Shown here: positions 52,169-62,483 of the stretch, piece after piece
Position numbering within the stretch: position 1 is the first letter of the stretch
Layout: the number at the start of each line of letters is the position of its first letter
DNA from: Saccharothrix ecbatanensis
GTDB lineage: Bacteria; Actinomycetota; Actinomycetes; Mycobacteriales; Pseudonocardiaceae
Reading direction: 5' to 3'
DNA length: 64,000 nt
Assembly: GCF_014205015.1 (NCBI RefSeq)
Contig: NZ_JACHMO010000001.1
Location: forward strand, 8,804,001 to 8,868,000
Notes under the pieces: model-generated
The model's input: the letters and a program-made list of their open reading frames with translations, nothing else
The model's database searches: none
What the model was told of the DNA's origin: nothing
Translations under genes and position numbers: made by a program

Positions 52169-54295
52169 TCACAAATCGAGGCCGGTCGCCCAGGCCAGGA
52201 ACGTCAACTGGTCCACGGCCAGGCCGACCGATCGGCTCACCGATCGGCCCGCGTGCCCCACCTCGGTCTCGCGGCGGAGCAGCACGGGGTGCTTGGTCGG
52301 ATCACTCGATGTCGCGTGCTGGAGCGCCGCGCACATCTTCCGGGCGTGGTTGGGGTCCACGCGGCTGTCCGACTCGAAGACCGTGAACAGGACCGAAGGG
52401 TACTCAACACCGGGCCGGACTCGGTGGTACGGGGAGTAGGCCAGCAGCCATTCCAGCTCTGACGGCACCGATGCGGAGCCGTACTCCTCCGCCCACAGTC
52501 GCCCGAGCAGGAACTTCTCGTACCGCACCATGTCCAGCAGTGGCGCCGAGCACACCGCCGCCGCGTACAGCTCCGGTCGCTGCGTCACCGCCGCGCCCAC
52601 CAACAGCCCGCCGTTCGACCCGCCCATGATCGACAGCTGCTGCGGCGTGGTCCACCCGTCCCCGATCAACTTCCCGGCCGCCGAGTGGAAGTCGTCGAAC
52701 ACGTTCTGCTTCCGCTCACGCCTCCCGGCCTGGTGCCATTCCTCTCCCTCCTCGTCACCGCCCCGCAACGACGCGTGCGCCCACACGCCGCCCGCCTCGA
52801 CCCAGGCCAACGTCGTCGCGCTGTACCCCGGCCCGCGCCCGACCGCGAACCCGCCGTACCCGGTGAGCAACGTCGGCCGGGGCAGATCCGGGTGTTGTGC
52901 CCCGGACACCACGAACATTCGCACGACCGTCCCGTCGGACGACGTGTACGAGAGCTGTTGTGTGGACACCTCCGGCAGGACGACCGTTCCGGGCGCCGCC
53001 TCGGCCAGCTCCGTCCGACCCTCGGTGAGCGAGTACCGGTGCACTGACATGGGCGTTGTGAAGTCGGACCACCCGAACCACAGCACGTCCCGGTCCGCAA
53101 CCGTGCGCGCGTCGACTGTGGACAACCCGTGCACCGACCCCGTCCCCGGCAGCGGCACCTCCCGCAGGTGCGCGCCGGTTCCGGGGGAGTGCAGGTGCAG
53201 TTCCGACACCGCGTGCCGCGTCCGCAGCAGGACGAGCGTCCCGTCCAGCCACGTCACCGCGTCCAGCACCGAATCCGGCTGCTCCGGCACCAGCTCGGTC
53301 CACTCGGTGGGCGTCTCCGGGTCGGCCACGCACAGTCGGAACCGCGGCGCGTCCAGGCTGGTCCGCAGGTAGAGCCGCCCGTCCGGCGCGATCCACGCCG
53401 CGCACTGCACGCCGTCGTCGTCCGCGACCACCGGCTTCAACTCGCCGGATCCGTGCAGGTCGGCGATCCACACCGAGTCCCGTCGCACGGTGCCCGGCAC
53501 ACCGTTCACCAGCAGCCACCGACCGTCCTCGGACAGGGACACCCCGTAGTAGTAGGTGTGGTCGAGCCCGTCACCGTGCACGTTCACGTCGCCCGACGCC
53601 GGCGTCCCGACCCGGTGCCGCCACACCCGCCGGTGGAACTGCCGCTCGTCCTCGGGCACCAGCGCCGGGTCGACCCGGCGGACGTAGAAGAACTCCTCCC
53701 CGCCCGGCAGCCAGGCCACCGGCGAGTACCGGCACCGGTCGACCGGCCCGTCCAGCAACTCCCCGGAGTCGACGTCCACGACGTGGAGCAGCGAGTGCTC
53801 GTCTCCGCCCACGGAGAGCTGGTACGCGAGGCGCGTACCTTCGAGGGAGGGCGACCACCGGTCCAAGGTGGTCCGCCCGGTCGGGTCGACCGTCGACACG
53901 TCCAGCAGCACCCGCTCCACACCGTCCACCCGCACGTACAGCACGGGGTGGTCCTGGTCCGGCCCACGCCGGGTGTAGAACGACCGCCCGGCCCGCCACA
54001 CCGGCGTGCCGACGGACCCGGTCCGCATCAGCTCGGCGAGCCGGGCGCCCAGCGCGGCACGTCCGGGCATGGCGTCCAGCCACGACCTCGCCAGCCCGTC
54101 CTGCTCGGCGGACCAGTCGGCGGTGCGGGGGTCGGTGGCGTCTTCCAGCCAGCGGTATGGATCAGCTACGGCGTGTCCGTGCAGGTCCTCGACGAGGTCG
54201 AGCCGTGCCGCGGCGGGATAGGTGATCGTCGCAGGCAGCGCTGCGGGGGAGGCCTCAGTCACCTCCGGGAGCGTAGCGGCCCTGATGAAAACCAT
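52169..54295 (-). CDS. prolyl oligopeptidase, S9 family
   Basis: 708 residues from the ATG at 54295; a GTG at 54262 (VTEASPAALP) would give 697 and may be the true start, since neither has a well-spaced ribosome site. The family start motif DLHGHAVADPYRWLED is present. The N-terminal seven-bladed propeller spans about 80-430, and the alpha/beta hydrolase domain holds the triad: Ser in SIMGGSNGGLL (near 560), Asp in VFESDSRVD (near 642) and His in TEVGHAGRS (near 679). It cleaves short Pro-containing peptides. No signal peptide, so cytoplasmic. It is an insertion relative to the mycobacterial order, together with the MscS gene. Confidence 0.94.
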   Translation of the reverse strand: MVFIRAATLPEVTEASPAALPATITYPAAARLDLVEDLHGHAVADPYRWLEDATDPRTADWSAEQDGLARSWLDAMPGRAALGARLAELMRTGSVGTPVWRAGRSFYTRRGPDQDHPVLYVRVDGVERVLLDVSTVDPTGRTTLDRWSPSLEGTRLAYQLSVGGDEHSLLHVVDVDSGELLDGPVDRCRYSPVAWLPGGEEFFYVRRVDPALVPEDERQFHRRVWRHRVGTPASGDVNVHGDGLDHTYYYGVSLSEDGRWLLVNGVPGTVRRDSVWIADLHGSGELKPVVADDDGVQCAAWIAPDGRLYLRTSLDAPRFRLCVADPETPTEWTELVPEQPDSVLDAVTWLDGTLVLLRTRHAVSELHLHSPGTGAHLREVPLPGTGSVHGLSTVDARTVADRDVLWFGWSDFTTPMSVHRYSLTEGRTELAEAAPGTVVLPEVSTQQLSYTSSDGTVVRMFVVSGAQHPDLPRPTLLTGYGGFAVGRGPGYSATTLAWVEAGGVWAHASLRGGDEEGEEWHQAGRRERKQNVFDDFHSAAGKLIGDGWTTPQQLSIMGGSNGGLLVGAAVTQRPELYAAAVCSAPLLDMVRYEKFLLGRLWAEEYGSASVPSELEWLLAYSPYHRVRPGVEYPSVLFTVFESDSRVDPNHARKMCAALQHATSSDPTKHPVLLRRETEVGHAGRSVSRSVGLAVDQLTFLAWATGLDL

Positions 54296-54352
54296 CTTCG
54301 ATAGGGGTGTGTTCACCCGGAGTTTCGATCTCGGGTCCGTGACACGTCGCAT

Positions 54353-54364
54353 ATCACAGGTGAT
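54353..54364. promoter_or_regulatory. small dyad in the HNH promoter
   Basis: ATCAC-AG-GTGAT lies 52-63 bp upstream of the HNH start and 58 bp upstream of the divergent oligopeptidase start. No matching regulator consensus comes to mind. Confidence 0.3.
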
Positions 54365-54415
54365 TTTTGGGGTCGATCTGTGGTCTGCTATTGCTGAACC
54401 GGTGGAGGTGGTCGC

Positions 54416-55081
54416 GTGCCAGACCGACAACCCACCCCGATCGGCGCCCTGGTGAACGCCGGGAACGCGTCGTCGGCACCGTTCGGCCAAAAACAGCTCG
54501 CGGTCACGTCCGTGCACGCTGTGGTCGACGGCGAGGGAGCCGGTCAGGCGCCCGTGGTGTTGCCTTGGGGTAGACGCAAGGTCCTGCTGCTCAACGCCAC
54601 GTTCGAACCGCTCACCGCGCTGCCGTTGCGGCGCGCGGTGGTCCTCGTCGTGTGCGGGAAGGCCGAGGTGGTGCACGGCGACCCCCACGGGGCTGTCGTC
54701 CACTCCTCGACGTCCGAGGTCGTCGTGCCGTCGGTGATCCGGCTGGCCAACTACGTGCGGGTGCCCTACCGCGGTCGGGTCCCGCTCACCCGGGCCGGGT
54801 TGATGCACCGCGACCGGTACCGCTGCGCGTACTGCGGCGGGCGCGCCGAGACGATCGACCACGTCGTGCCGCGCAGCCGGGGTGGTCCCCACTCGTGGCA
54901 GAACTGCGTGGCCTGTTGCGCCAAGTGCAACCACCGCAAGGCCGACAAGCTCCTCTCGGAGCTCGGCTGGCGCCTGCGCGTGGTCCCGAACGCCCCCCGC
55001 GGGCCGCACTGGCGGCTGCTGGCCGGCGTCACCGAAGCCGACCCGCTGTGGCTGCCCTACCTGGGCGAGCCCGCGGCCTAG
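54416..55081 (+). CDS. HNH endonuclease family protein, Rv2469c-like
   Basis: 221 residues from a GTG. A variable, Ala/Gly-rich first 50 residues are followed by KVLLLNATFEPLTALPLRRA, a conserved start of this actinobacterial family. The HNH core has RDRYRCAYCGGRAETIDHVV, then PRSRGGPHSWQNCVACCAKC and NHRKADKLL, with two zinc-binding CxxC pairs. It is probably a DNA-cutting or repair nuclease in the cytoplasm. Homologues lie beside glbO/pepN in mycobacteria. It is not linked to a toxin or restriction partner here. Confidence 0.9.
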   Translation: MPDRQPTPIGALVNAGNASSAPFGQKQLAVTSVHAVVDGEGAGQAPVVLPWGRRKVLLLNATFEPLTALPLRRAVVLVVCGKAEVVHGDPHGAVVHSSTSEVVVPSVIRLANYVRVPYRGRVPLTRAGLMHRDRYRCAYCGGRAETIDHVVPRSRGGPHSWQNCVACCAKCNHRKADKLLSELGWRLRVVPNAPRGPHWRLLAGVTEADPLWLPYLGEPAA

Positions 55082-55093
55082 GCGTTCCGTCCG

Positions 55094-55621
55094 TCACGCC
55101 GCCTGGGTGAAGCCCTCGCGGTCCGAAGTGATGCGCACGGAGCCCGGGTCGGTCCCGGTGATCCGCACCGAGTCCGTGTCGTCGCCCGTGATCCTGACCG
55201 AGTCGGTCTCGTCGCCGGTGATGCGCACCGAGTCGGTCTCGCCGCCGGTGATGCGCACCGAGTCGCTGTCGTCGCCCGTGATGCGCACGGAGTCGTTGTC
55301 CGCGCCGGTGATGCGCACGGAGCCCGTGATCCTGACCGAGCCCGTGATGCGCACCGAACCCGTGATGCGCACCGAAGCCGGGTCGGCGGCGGTGATCCGG
55401 ACCGAGTCGTAGTCGTAGGAAGTGATGCGGACCGAGCCTTGCGTCGACGCGGACGTGATGCGGACGGAGTCGTCAGAGGTGATCCGGACGGAGTCCCCGG
55501 AGGTGATGCGCACCGACCCGGCCAGGACGGCGGGGCGCTGATCGGTCGTAACGCTCTGCTCCAGTTGGGCGTACGACGAAAGAGTGAGGGCGGCGACCAG
55601 AGCAAGGTTCACGGTGTACAT
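55094..55621 (-). CDS. SVRIT-repeat protein (15 copies), unknown function
   Basis: 175 residues, ATG at 55621 with GGAGG seven bases upstream, so translation is well supported. The N-terminus (MYTVNLALVAALTLSSYAQL) is a short hydrophobic segment resembling a signal peptide or anchor but lacking basic residues. From residue 36 to 165 the protein is 15 copies of SVRIT: early copies with variable spacers, three direct SVRITG copies, then six exact 10-residue units SVRITG-x-[D/E]-x-[D/G]. There is no Cys, Lys, Trp or His in the repeats. Alternating Ser-Val-Arg-Ile-Thr favours beta strands, so a beta-solenoid or adhesive fibre is plausible. The Ser/Thr plus Asp/Glu pattern also recalls multi-core graspetide precursors, but no ATP-grasp gene is near. 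It converges with the HNH gene (12 bp apart). I know no homologous family. Confidence 0.8.
   Translation of the reverse strand: MYTVNLALVAALTLSSYAQLEQSVTTDQRPAVLAGSVRITSGDSVRITSDDSVRITSASTQGSVRITSYDYDSVRITAADPASVRITGSVRITGSVRITGSVRITGADNDSVRITGDDSDSVRITGGETDSVRITGDETDSVRITGDDTDSVRITGTDPGSVRITSDREGFTQAA
55127..55516 (-). repeat. coding repeats encoding SVRIT units
   Basis: The DNA unit on the minus strand is TCGGTGCGCATCAC-like, spaced 18-33 bp and settling to exactly 30 bp for six successive units (residues 101-160). Synonymous differences between units show selection on the peptide as well as duplication. Confidence 0.9.
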
Positions 55622-56105
55622 GTCGTGTCCTCCGAGACTCATCGGGCGGGAATTGGTATCCGGAATCGGATGCGCAAGACCCGTACAGGTGAAAAGCTAG
55701 AAGCCGAGTGGGCCCAGTACAAGACGCCAAACCGGCCGCCATACGCCTCCGTATGGGGGAAGGCCGTCCGGGTGTACGCACTGCGACGATCGAGCGGTGG
55801 ATCTAGTGCATCCGGCACCAATGGACACCGAGGGTGACATTGGCGCAGGTAGGGGTCGTGGAGATCACATCGACCATGTCGGGTGACGGGGATCGTGCCG
55901 GTGGCCGACCCGGTGTCGCGCCCGGCACCCTCGTCCCATCATGCGGTCACCGCCGAACACGGGATCACCACGGGCTCCGCGGCGTCCGCGTTCACAGATA
56001 GAGCGTCCCGTCGGACGGTGTCGCGCACCCCGGCGAGCCCGTGCCGGTGCGAAAACAGGTGCCCTCGCCCTCACGTGACCAGGACGATCGGTTACCGTAA
56101 CCGGC
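55622..56105. other. 484-bp intergenic stretch, no gene seen
   Basis: Open frames here are short and lack start context or coding composition. It must contain the promoter of the SVRIT gene and of the ctaJ-like gene. A 13-bp palindrome GGTTAC-C-GTAACC (56090-56102) ends 3 bp before the ctaJ GTG and may be an operator or leaderless-promoter element. Confidence 0.5.
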
Positions 56106-56351
56106 GTGACCATCGTGGAGACCATGCTCGTCTTCGCGCTGATCCCGCTGGCCATCTACGGCGTGATCACGCTACTGACGCTGAGGCCGAAGGCCACCCG
56201 CATCCAGCGGTACCGCCCGGGCCAGGAATGGAACTACGCCCCCGTCTGGTGGAGTGCGAACCCCGCCGGGCTGACCGGCGGCGCGCACCAGGCCGCCGCT
56301 ACCCCGGCCGAGGGCCGTACCGCCAAGGGAGGTGCCCGTGGCAACTGGTGA
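56106..56351 (+). CDS. ctaJ: small membrane protein, CtaJ-like accessory subunit of aa3-type cytochrome oxidase
   Basis: 81 residues from a GTG. One membrane helix (TMLVFALIPLAIYGVITLLT, about 6-25) is followed by RPKATRIQRYRPGQEWNYAP and VWWSANPAGL, a pattern I associate with the actinobacterial CtaJ subunit found in the mycobacterial III2-IV2 supercomplex; that gene lies between the pepN and glbO loci there, as here. The tail is Ala/Gly-rich. The stop overlaps the next gene by 14 bp. Assignment is by pattern and synteny, not by alignment. Confidence 0.75.
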   Translation: MTIVETMLVFALIPLAIYGVITLLTLRPKATRIQRYRPGQEWNYAPVWWSANPAGLTGGAHQAAATPAEGRTAKGGARGNW

Positions 56352-56823
56352 GCTGACGAGGGCGGACGTGGACCCGTCGACCCTGGAGGTCGGCGCGGTC
56401 GTCACCAACAGCGGCCGGGTTTCCGCCGCCAAGATGTACGAGCCGCACGCGCCGGACCTGCCGTTCACGCCGGTTCAGCTGGCGAGCCTGGACGAGGCGG
56501 TGACGCTGGCCAGCCGGACCACCGGACTGGACTACAGCGTGTACCTCGGCGAACTGGGCTCCGACTTCCGGGCGAAGGCCGAGGAGCTGCACGCGAGCAC
56601 CCCGCGCCCGTCCCACGCCGTGCTGATCGCGGTGTCGCCGGGTGAGCGCGTGGTCGAGGTGGTGACGGGCGACGAGTCCCACCGCCGCATCTCGGATCGC
56701 GGCGCCAAGCTCGCCGTGATGAGCATGGTCGCGTCCTTCAAGGAGGGCGACCTCTCCGGCGGTCTGTTGAGCGGCCTGCGGATGTTGACCGACCAGGCGG
56801 GTAGCGCGCCCAAACAGCGCTGA
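56338..56823 (+). CDS. DUF5130 family protein (Rv2468c-like)
   Basis: 161 residues from the GTG at 56338, chosen because AAGGGAGG lies five bases upstream; the frame opens at 56332. The domain resembles TPM/YgcG-type folds: FTPVQLASLDEAVTLASRTT, DYSVYLGELG, HAVLIAVSPGERVVEVVTG and a C-terminal LAVMSMVASFKEGDLSGGLL. There is no signal peptide. It overlaps the CtaJ-like gene and is translationally coupled to it, and the pair is conserved upstream of pepN in mycobacteria. Function is unknown; the coupling suggests a respiratory or membrane role. Confidence 0.85.
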   Translation: MATGELTRADVDPSTLEVGAVVTNSGRVSAAKMYEPHAPDLPFTPVQLASLDEAVTLASRTTGLDYSVYLGELGSDFRAKAEELHASTPRPSHAVLIAVSPGERVVEVVTGDESHRRISDRGAKLAVMSMVASFKEGDLSGGLLSGLRMLTDQAGSAPKQR

Positions 56824-56847
56824 GCCTGACGAAGCAAGCCTGACGGA

Positions 56848-56880
56848 GCAAGGGCCCCGGCGCTGAGCCGGGGCCCTTGC
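56848..56880. terminator. bidirectional terminator
   Basis: GCAAGGGCCCCGGC and GCCGGGGCCCTTGC form a perfect 14-bp stem with a 5-nt loop between the convergent DUF5130 and DUF397 genes. Confidence 0.9.
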
Positions 56881-56882
56881 GT

Positions 56883-57044
56883 TCACCTGGTCTTGAGCGC
56901 GTCCACGAACGCCCTCAACCGCGCCGGGCTGACTTCCAGCGCCGCCTCGGGGTTCTTGCTGTCGCGCAGCGCGCCCAGGTGGTTCGCCACTTCGACGCAA
57001 TCGCTGCTTAAGCTTCTGCTGGACTTCTTCCACCGCACCGTCAT
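56883..57044 (-). CDS. DUF397 protein
   Basis: 53 residues (MTVRWKKSSRSLSSDCVEVA then LRDSKNPEAALEVSPARLRA). W-x-K-S-S-x-S and D-C-V-E-V plus RDSKNP are the DUF397 signature. Such small proteins pair with DUF5753 XRE regulators and are linked to development and antibiotic control in streptomycetes. Its ATG overlaps the XRE stop as ATGA, so the two are coupled. Codon 12 (57009-57011) is TTA, implying possible bldA dependence. The ORF is shorter than most annotated here but is clearly real. Confidence 0.92.
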   Translation of the reverse strand: MTVRWKKSSRSLSSDCVEVANHLGALRDSKNPEAALEVSPARLRAFVDALKTR

Positions 57045-57883
57045 GCGACTCCTGTCGTCCGCTGCACCTCCTTCGCGATGACCTCGAAGGACTGTCCCGG
57101 GGTCATCGCGACGTCCAGCAACTCTGGCACGGACTCTTCGAAGCCGGCTACCGCCACGGGCTCCTGCACGACGACGGCACTGACCTGGTTCTCCAAGTGC
57201 ACGAACGAGGTTCCACCGCACTTGATCAGCTGGAATGCGCCGCTGAGCCCGGCGTGCCAGCCGGTGGCGTGGGGCACGATCCGGAGATCGACGTTCTCGT
57301 GGGCGCTCATCATCAAGAGGTGGTCGAACTGCTCGGCCCTGACCTCTGGGCCGCCGACCGTCTGGCTCAGCACGCCCTCGCCGATCAGTGCGGTGTAGCG
57401 GACGGGGTTGCGGCGCGTGAGGATGTCCCGTCGTCCCATCCGGACCGCGACGCGAGTGGCGATCTCCTCGTCGGGGACGCGCCCGGCTTCCATGATCGCG
57501 CGGCTGTAGGAGCTGACCTGGAGCAGGCCGGGGATGATGAGCGGCGACCACGTCACCACCTCCTTGGCCATCTGTTCGACCTCCACCAGTGCGGCGATCT
57601 GCCTGCGGCGCTCCGGCAGTTCGATCACGTCCAAGGGCGATCCGGTGGGGTCCTCGGCCAGCGCGAGGATTTCTTTCCGTACACGATCGGTGATGGTGAG
57701 CGGGTCGAGGATGCGGATGACTTCGGCGAGTGTCGGCACGCGTTGTCCGCTTTCGTTGCGTGAGAGCAGCGAATGGATTACACCGATCTTCCGGCCAAGC
57801 GCGCGTTGACTGAGGTTATTCTCCTCGCGGACGTTGCGCAGGAGCGCGCCCAAAACCATGGATTTAGAGGTATTGCGTTTCAT
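57041..57883 (-). CDS. XRE-family regulator with DUF5753 domain
   Basis: 280 residues. The N-terminal HTH (about 10-70) is LGALLRNVREENNLSQRALG, RKIGVIHSLLSRNESGQRVP. The DUF5753 domain (about 95-270) has EQMAKEVVTWSPLIIPGLLQ, YSRAIMEAGRVPDEEIATRV and NVDLRIVPHATGWHAGLSGA. It forms a coupled unit with the DUF397 gene and probably acts as toxin-antitoxin-like or developmental regulator pair. The AT-rich start codons contrast with the rest of the window. Confidence 0.92.
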   Translation of the reverse strand: MKRNTSKSMVLGALLRNVREENNLSQRALGRKIGVIHSLLSRNESGQRVPTLAEVIRILDPLTITDRVRKEILALAEDPTGSPLDVIELPERRRQIAALVEVEQMAKEVVTWSPLIIPGLLQVSSYSRAIMEAGRVPDEEIATRVAVRMGRRDILTRRNPVRYTALIGEGVLSQTVGGPEVRAEQFDHLLMMSAHENVDLRIVPHATGWHAGLSGAFQLIKCGGTSFVHLENQVSAVVVQEPVAVAGFEESVPELLDVAMTPGQSFEVIAKEVQRTTGVA

Positions 57884-58083
57884 GATGCGCAGCTTAAAGC
57901 GGGACCGGTGGTCCAGTCTCTCGCCCGAAAGCGGTATTGACCGACTGTTCTCCGCCGGACACGCTGTTGTGCAACACAGCTACCGGCCGGTCCGCACGCT
58001 GGTCGGACATGCGCGGCGGGTGGTGGAGCGCGCGAGGACTGCGCAGCGCCCACCTCCCGCCGCGTCTCGCAACAAGGGGAGTC

Positions 58084-58935
58084 ATGGAGTCCGAAGAAAG
58101 GCCGCCTGCCCGGCTGAGCACTGCCCGCAGTCGGGAATTGGGGGAGGAATTGCGCCGCGTCCGGCACCGGTCCCGGATGTCGTCCGGGTTCGTCGCCGAG
58201 GCGCTGGGGTGGTCACTGGGGAAACTGTCGAAACTCGAAACCGGAACTCGGGGCACGAGCCCGTGTGAAATCGGCACGCTGCTCGGTCGTTGCGGCGCGG
58301 ACAAGCCGACTCGTGACCGGGTCCTGGCCATTGCGAGTGAAGCCGACACAGGCAGTTTCCTGCGGCTGCACGACTCGTCGCCGGACACGTTGACTGCGCT
58401 GTCCGTGCACGAGCACACGGCCCGCACCGTCACCGTGTACGAGCCGTTGACGGTGCCGAGCGTGGCCCAGACCGAGGACTACGCGTACGCGCTGACCAGG
58501 AACCGGACCCTCACCCAGGCCCGCATGTCACGTCAGGAGGTGCTGCGCCGCACGGACGGCCCGGAGATGGTGATCTACCTCCACGAGGCCTCGTTGCGCC
58601 TGGTCGTCGGCGACCCGAAGGTGATGCGCGACCAGTTGCTGCGCCTGGCGCTGATGGGCGGGTGGCCGCACATCTCCTTGCGCGTCATCCCGATGACCGC
58701 GCCGTCCCACGTCGCCCTGCGCCACCCGGCGACACTGATGACCTTCGCCACGCCCGTCAAGCCGTTGGCCTACACCGAGACCGACACGGCCACCGTCTTC
58801 CACGACGCCCCGGACGCCATCAGCGCGTACCAGACCAAGATCCGCCACCTGGAACGCCTGGTCCTGACCCCGGCCCAGTCCCGCGACGTGCTCACCCGCT
58901 GGGCCGACGCCTACGACCGCGACACCCGTTCCTGA
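58084..58935 (+). CDS. second XRE/DUF5753 regulator, without DUF397 partner
   Basis: 283 residues, ATG with AAGGGGAG upstream. HTH at about 15-75 (LGEELRRVRHRSRMSSGFVA, EALGWSLGKLSKLETGTRGT). The DUF5753 part has VYEPLTVPSVAQTEDYAYAL, RRTDGPEMVIYLHEASLRLV and MGGWPHISLRVIPMTAPSHV. It is divergent from the first XRE gene with 200 bp between them and has no DUF397 gene after it. The two regulators are only distantly similar. The target is unknown. Confidence 0.9.
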   Translation: MESEERPPARLSTARSRELGEELRRVRHRSRMSSGFVAEALGWSLGKLSKLETGTRGTSPCEIGTLLGRCGADKPTRDRVLAIASEADTGSFLRLHDSSPDTLTALSVHEHTARTVTVYEPLTVPSVAQTEDYAYALTRNRTLTQARMSRQEVLRRTDGPEMVIYLHEASLRLVVGDPKVMRDQLLRLALMGGWPHISLRVIPMTAPSHVALRHPATLMTFATPVKPLAYTETDTATVFHDAPDAISAYQTKIRHLERLVLTPAQSRDVLTRWADAYDRDTRS

Positions 58936-59014
58936 GGAGGGATCACACCGCAGGCCGCTGTGGAGTGACGTGGTGGCACCGTGCGGCACCACCACGTCCA
59001 ACTCCAACGACGGC

Positions 59015-61576
<2,562 letters not shown>

Positions 61577-61798
61577 TGGTCACCTCGTCTGCCGGCGCCA
61601 CGGGGATCTCGGCGCCGACGTCGTCGGAACGGGGATGGTGTCGAGTCGGTGAACACGACAGTCGCATCCAATCACGTAGGACCCGGGGAAGTGGACTGGC
61701 GTCCGAGGGAAGACTGCGTGCGGTCGGCTGGTTGACCACACTGGGACGCGCCGAACCTGGCGCGGCTCGAACACGTACAGCCACGGAAGGAACACCGC

Positions 61799-62413
61799 AT
61801 GTCGACAGAGGGACGTACGAAGGTCGACTTCTACTTCGACCCGATCTGCCCGTTCGCGTGGATCTCGTCCCGGTGGATCCTCGAAGTCGAGAAGCAGCGG
61901 GACATCGATCTCGACTTCCGGGTCATGAGCCTGTCCGTGCTCAACGAGGGCCGCGACCTGCCCGCCGAGTACCGCGAACTGCTGGACAAGGGCTGGGGGC
62001 CGGTGCGCGTCGCGATCGCCGCGGCCAAGGTCAAGGGCGACGACGTGCTGCGCGACCTCTACACGGCGCTCGGCACGCGGTTCCACAACGAGGGCAAGAG
62101 GGACTACGACGAGGTCATCAAGGAGGCCCTGGCCGAGGTCGGGCTGCCCGCGGAGTTGGCCGAGGCGGCGCACACCGACGCGAACGACGCCGACCTGCGT
62201 GCCAGCCACCACCGCGGCATGGACCCGGTCGGCATGGACGTCGGCACGCCCACGATCCACATCGACGGCGTGGCGTTCTTCGGTCCCGTGCTCACCAAGA
62301 TCCCGCGCGGCGACGACGCCTTGAAGATCTTCGACGGTGCGCGGGCGCTCGCGAGCTACCCGCACTTCTTCGAGCTGAAGCGCACCCGGACCGGGGACCT
62401 GGACTTCTCCTGA
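61799..62413 (+). CDS. DsbA-family reductase, Rv2466c-like, with monothiol CPFA active site
   Basis: 204 residues, ATG with GGAAGGA upstream. The thioredoxin-fold start is [21 protein letters not shown]. tuberculosis Rv2466c, a mycothiol-dependent reductase, has Cys-Pro-Trp-Cys at this place; here the second cysteine is Ala. The rest is strongly family-like: [40 protein letters not shown] and the cis-Pro loop followed by [12 protein letters not shown] and [15 protein letters not shown]. It is cytoplasmic. With one cysteine it would act through a mixed disulfide with mycothiol rather than an internal one. Confidence 0.92.
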   Translation: MSTEGRTKVDFYFDPICPFAWISSRWILEVEKQRDIDLDFRVMSLSVLNEGRDLPAEYRELLDKGWGPVRVAIAAAKVKGDDVLRDLYTALGTRFHNEGKRDYDEVIKEALAEVGLPAELAEAAHTDANDADLRASHHRGMDPVGMDVGTPTIHIDGVAFFGPVLTKIPRGDDALKIFDGARALASYPHFFELKRTRTGDLDFS

Positions 62414-62420
62414 GGTCGTC

Positions 62421-62463
62421 GGTGTGACACTCTGGGGCTGTTTTCGCCTTGGAGTGTCACACC
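62421..62463. terminator. 12-bp inverted repeat after the DsbA-like gene
   Basis: GGTGTGACACTC and GAGTGTCACACC are perfect 12-bp arms around a 19-nt loop, 8 bp after the stop and 21 bp before the next start. It may be a terminator, or an operator for the following dehydrogenase. Confidence 0.6.
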
Positions 62464-62483
62464 GTTCCCCCGGGGAGTCCGCA

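Noticed and set aside
55127..55516. Microsatellite-like noncoding repeat or CRISPR at the SVRIT locus
   Set aside because: The periodicity keeps an open frame behind a good ribosome site, with synonymous variation between units, so it is coding.
55094..55621. Firm call of a graspetide/RiPP precursor
   Set aside because: Ser/Thr and acidic spacing is suggestive, but there is no ATP-grasp, cyclase, protease or transporter gene next to it.
57041..57044. Frameshift joining the XRE and DUF397 genes
   Set aside because: The ATGA overlap is the normal coupling for this regulator pair.
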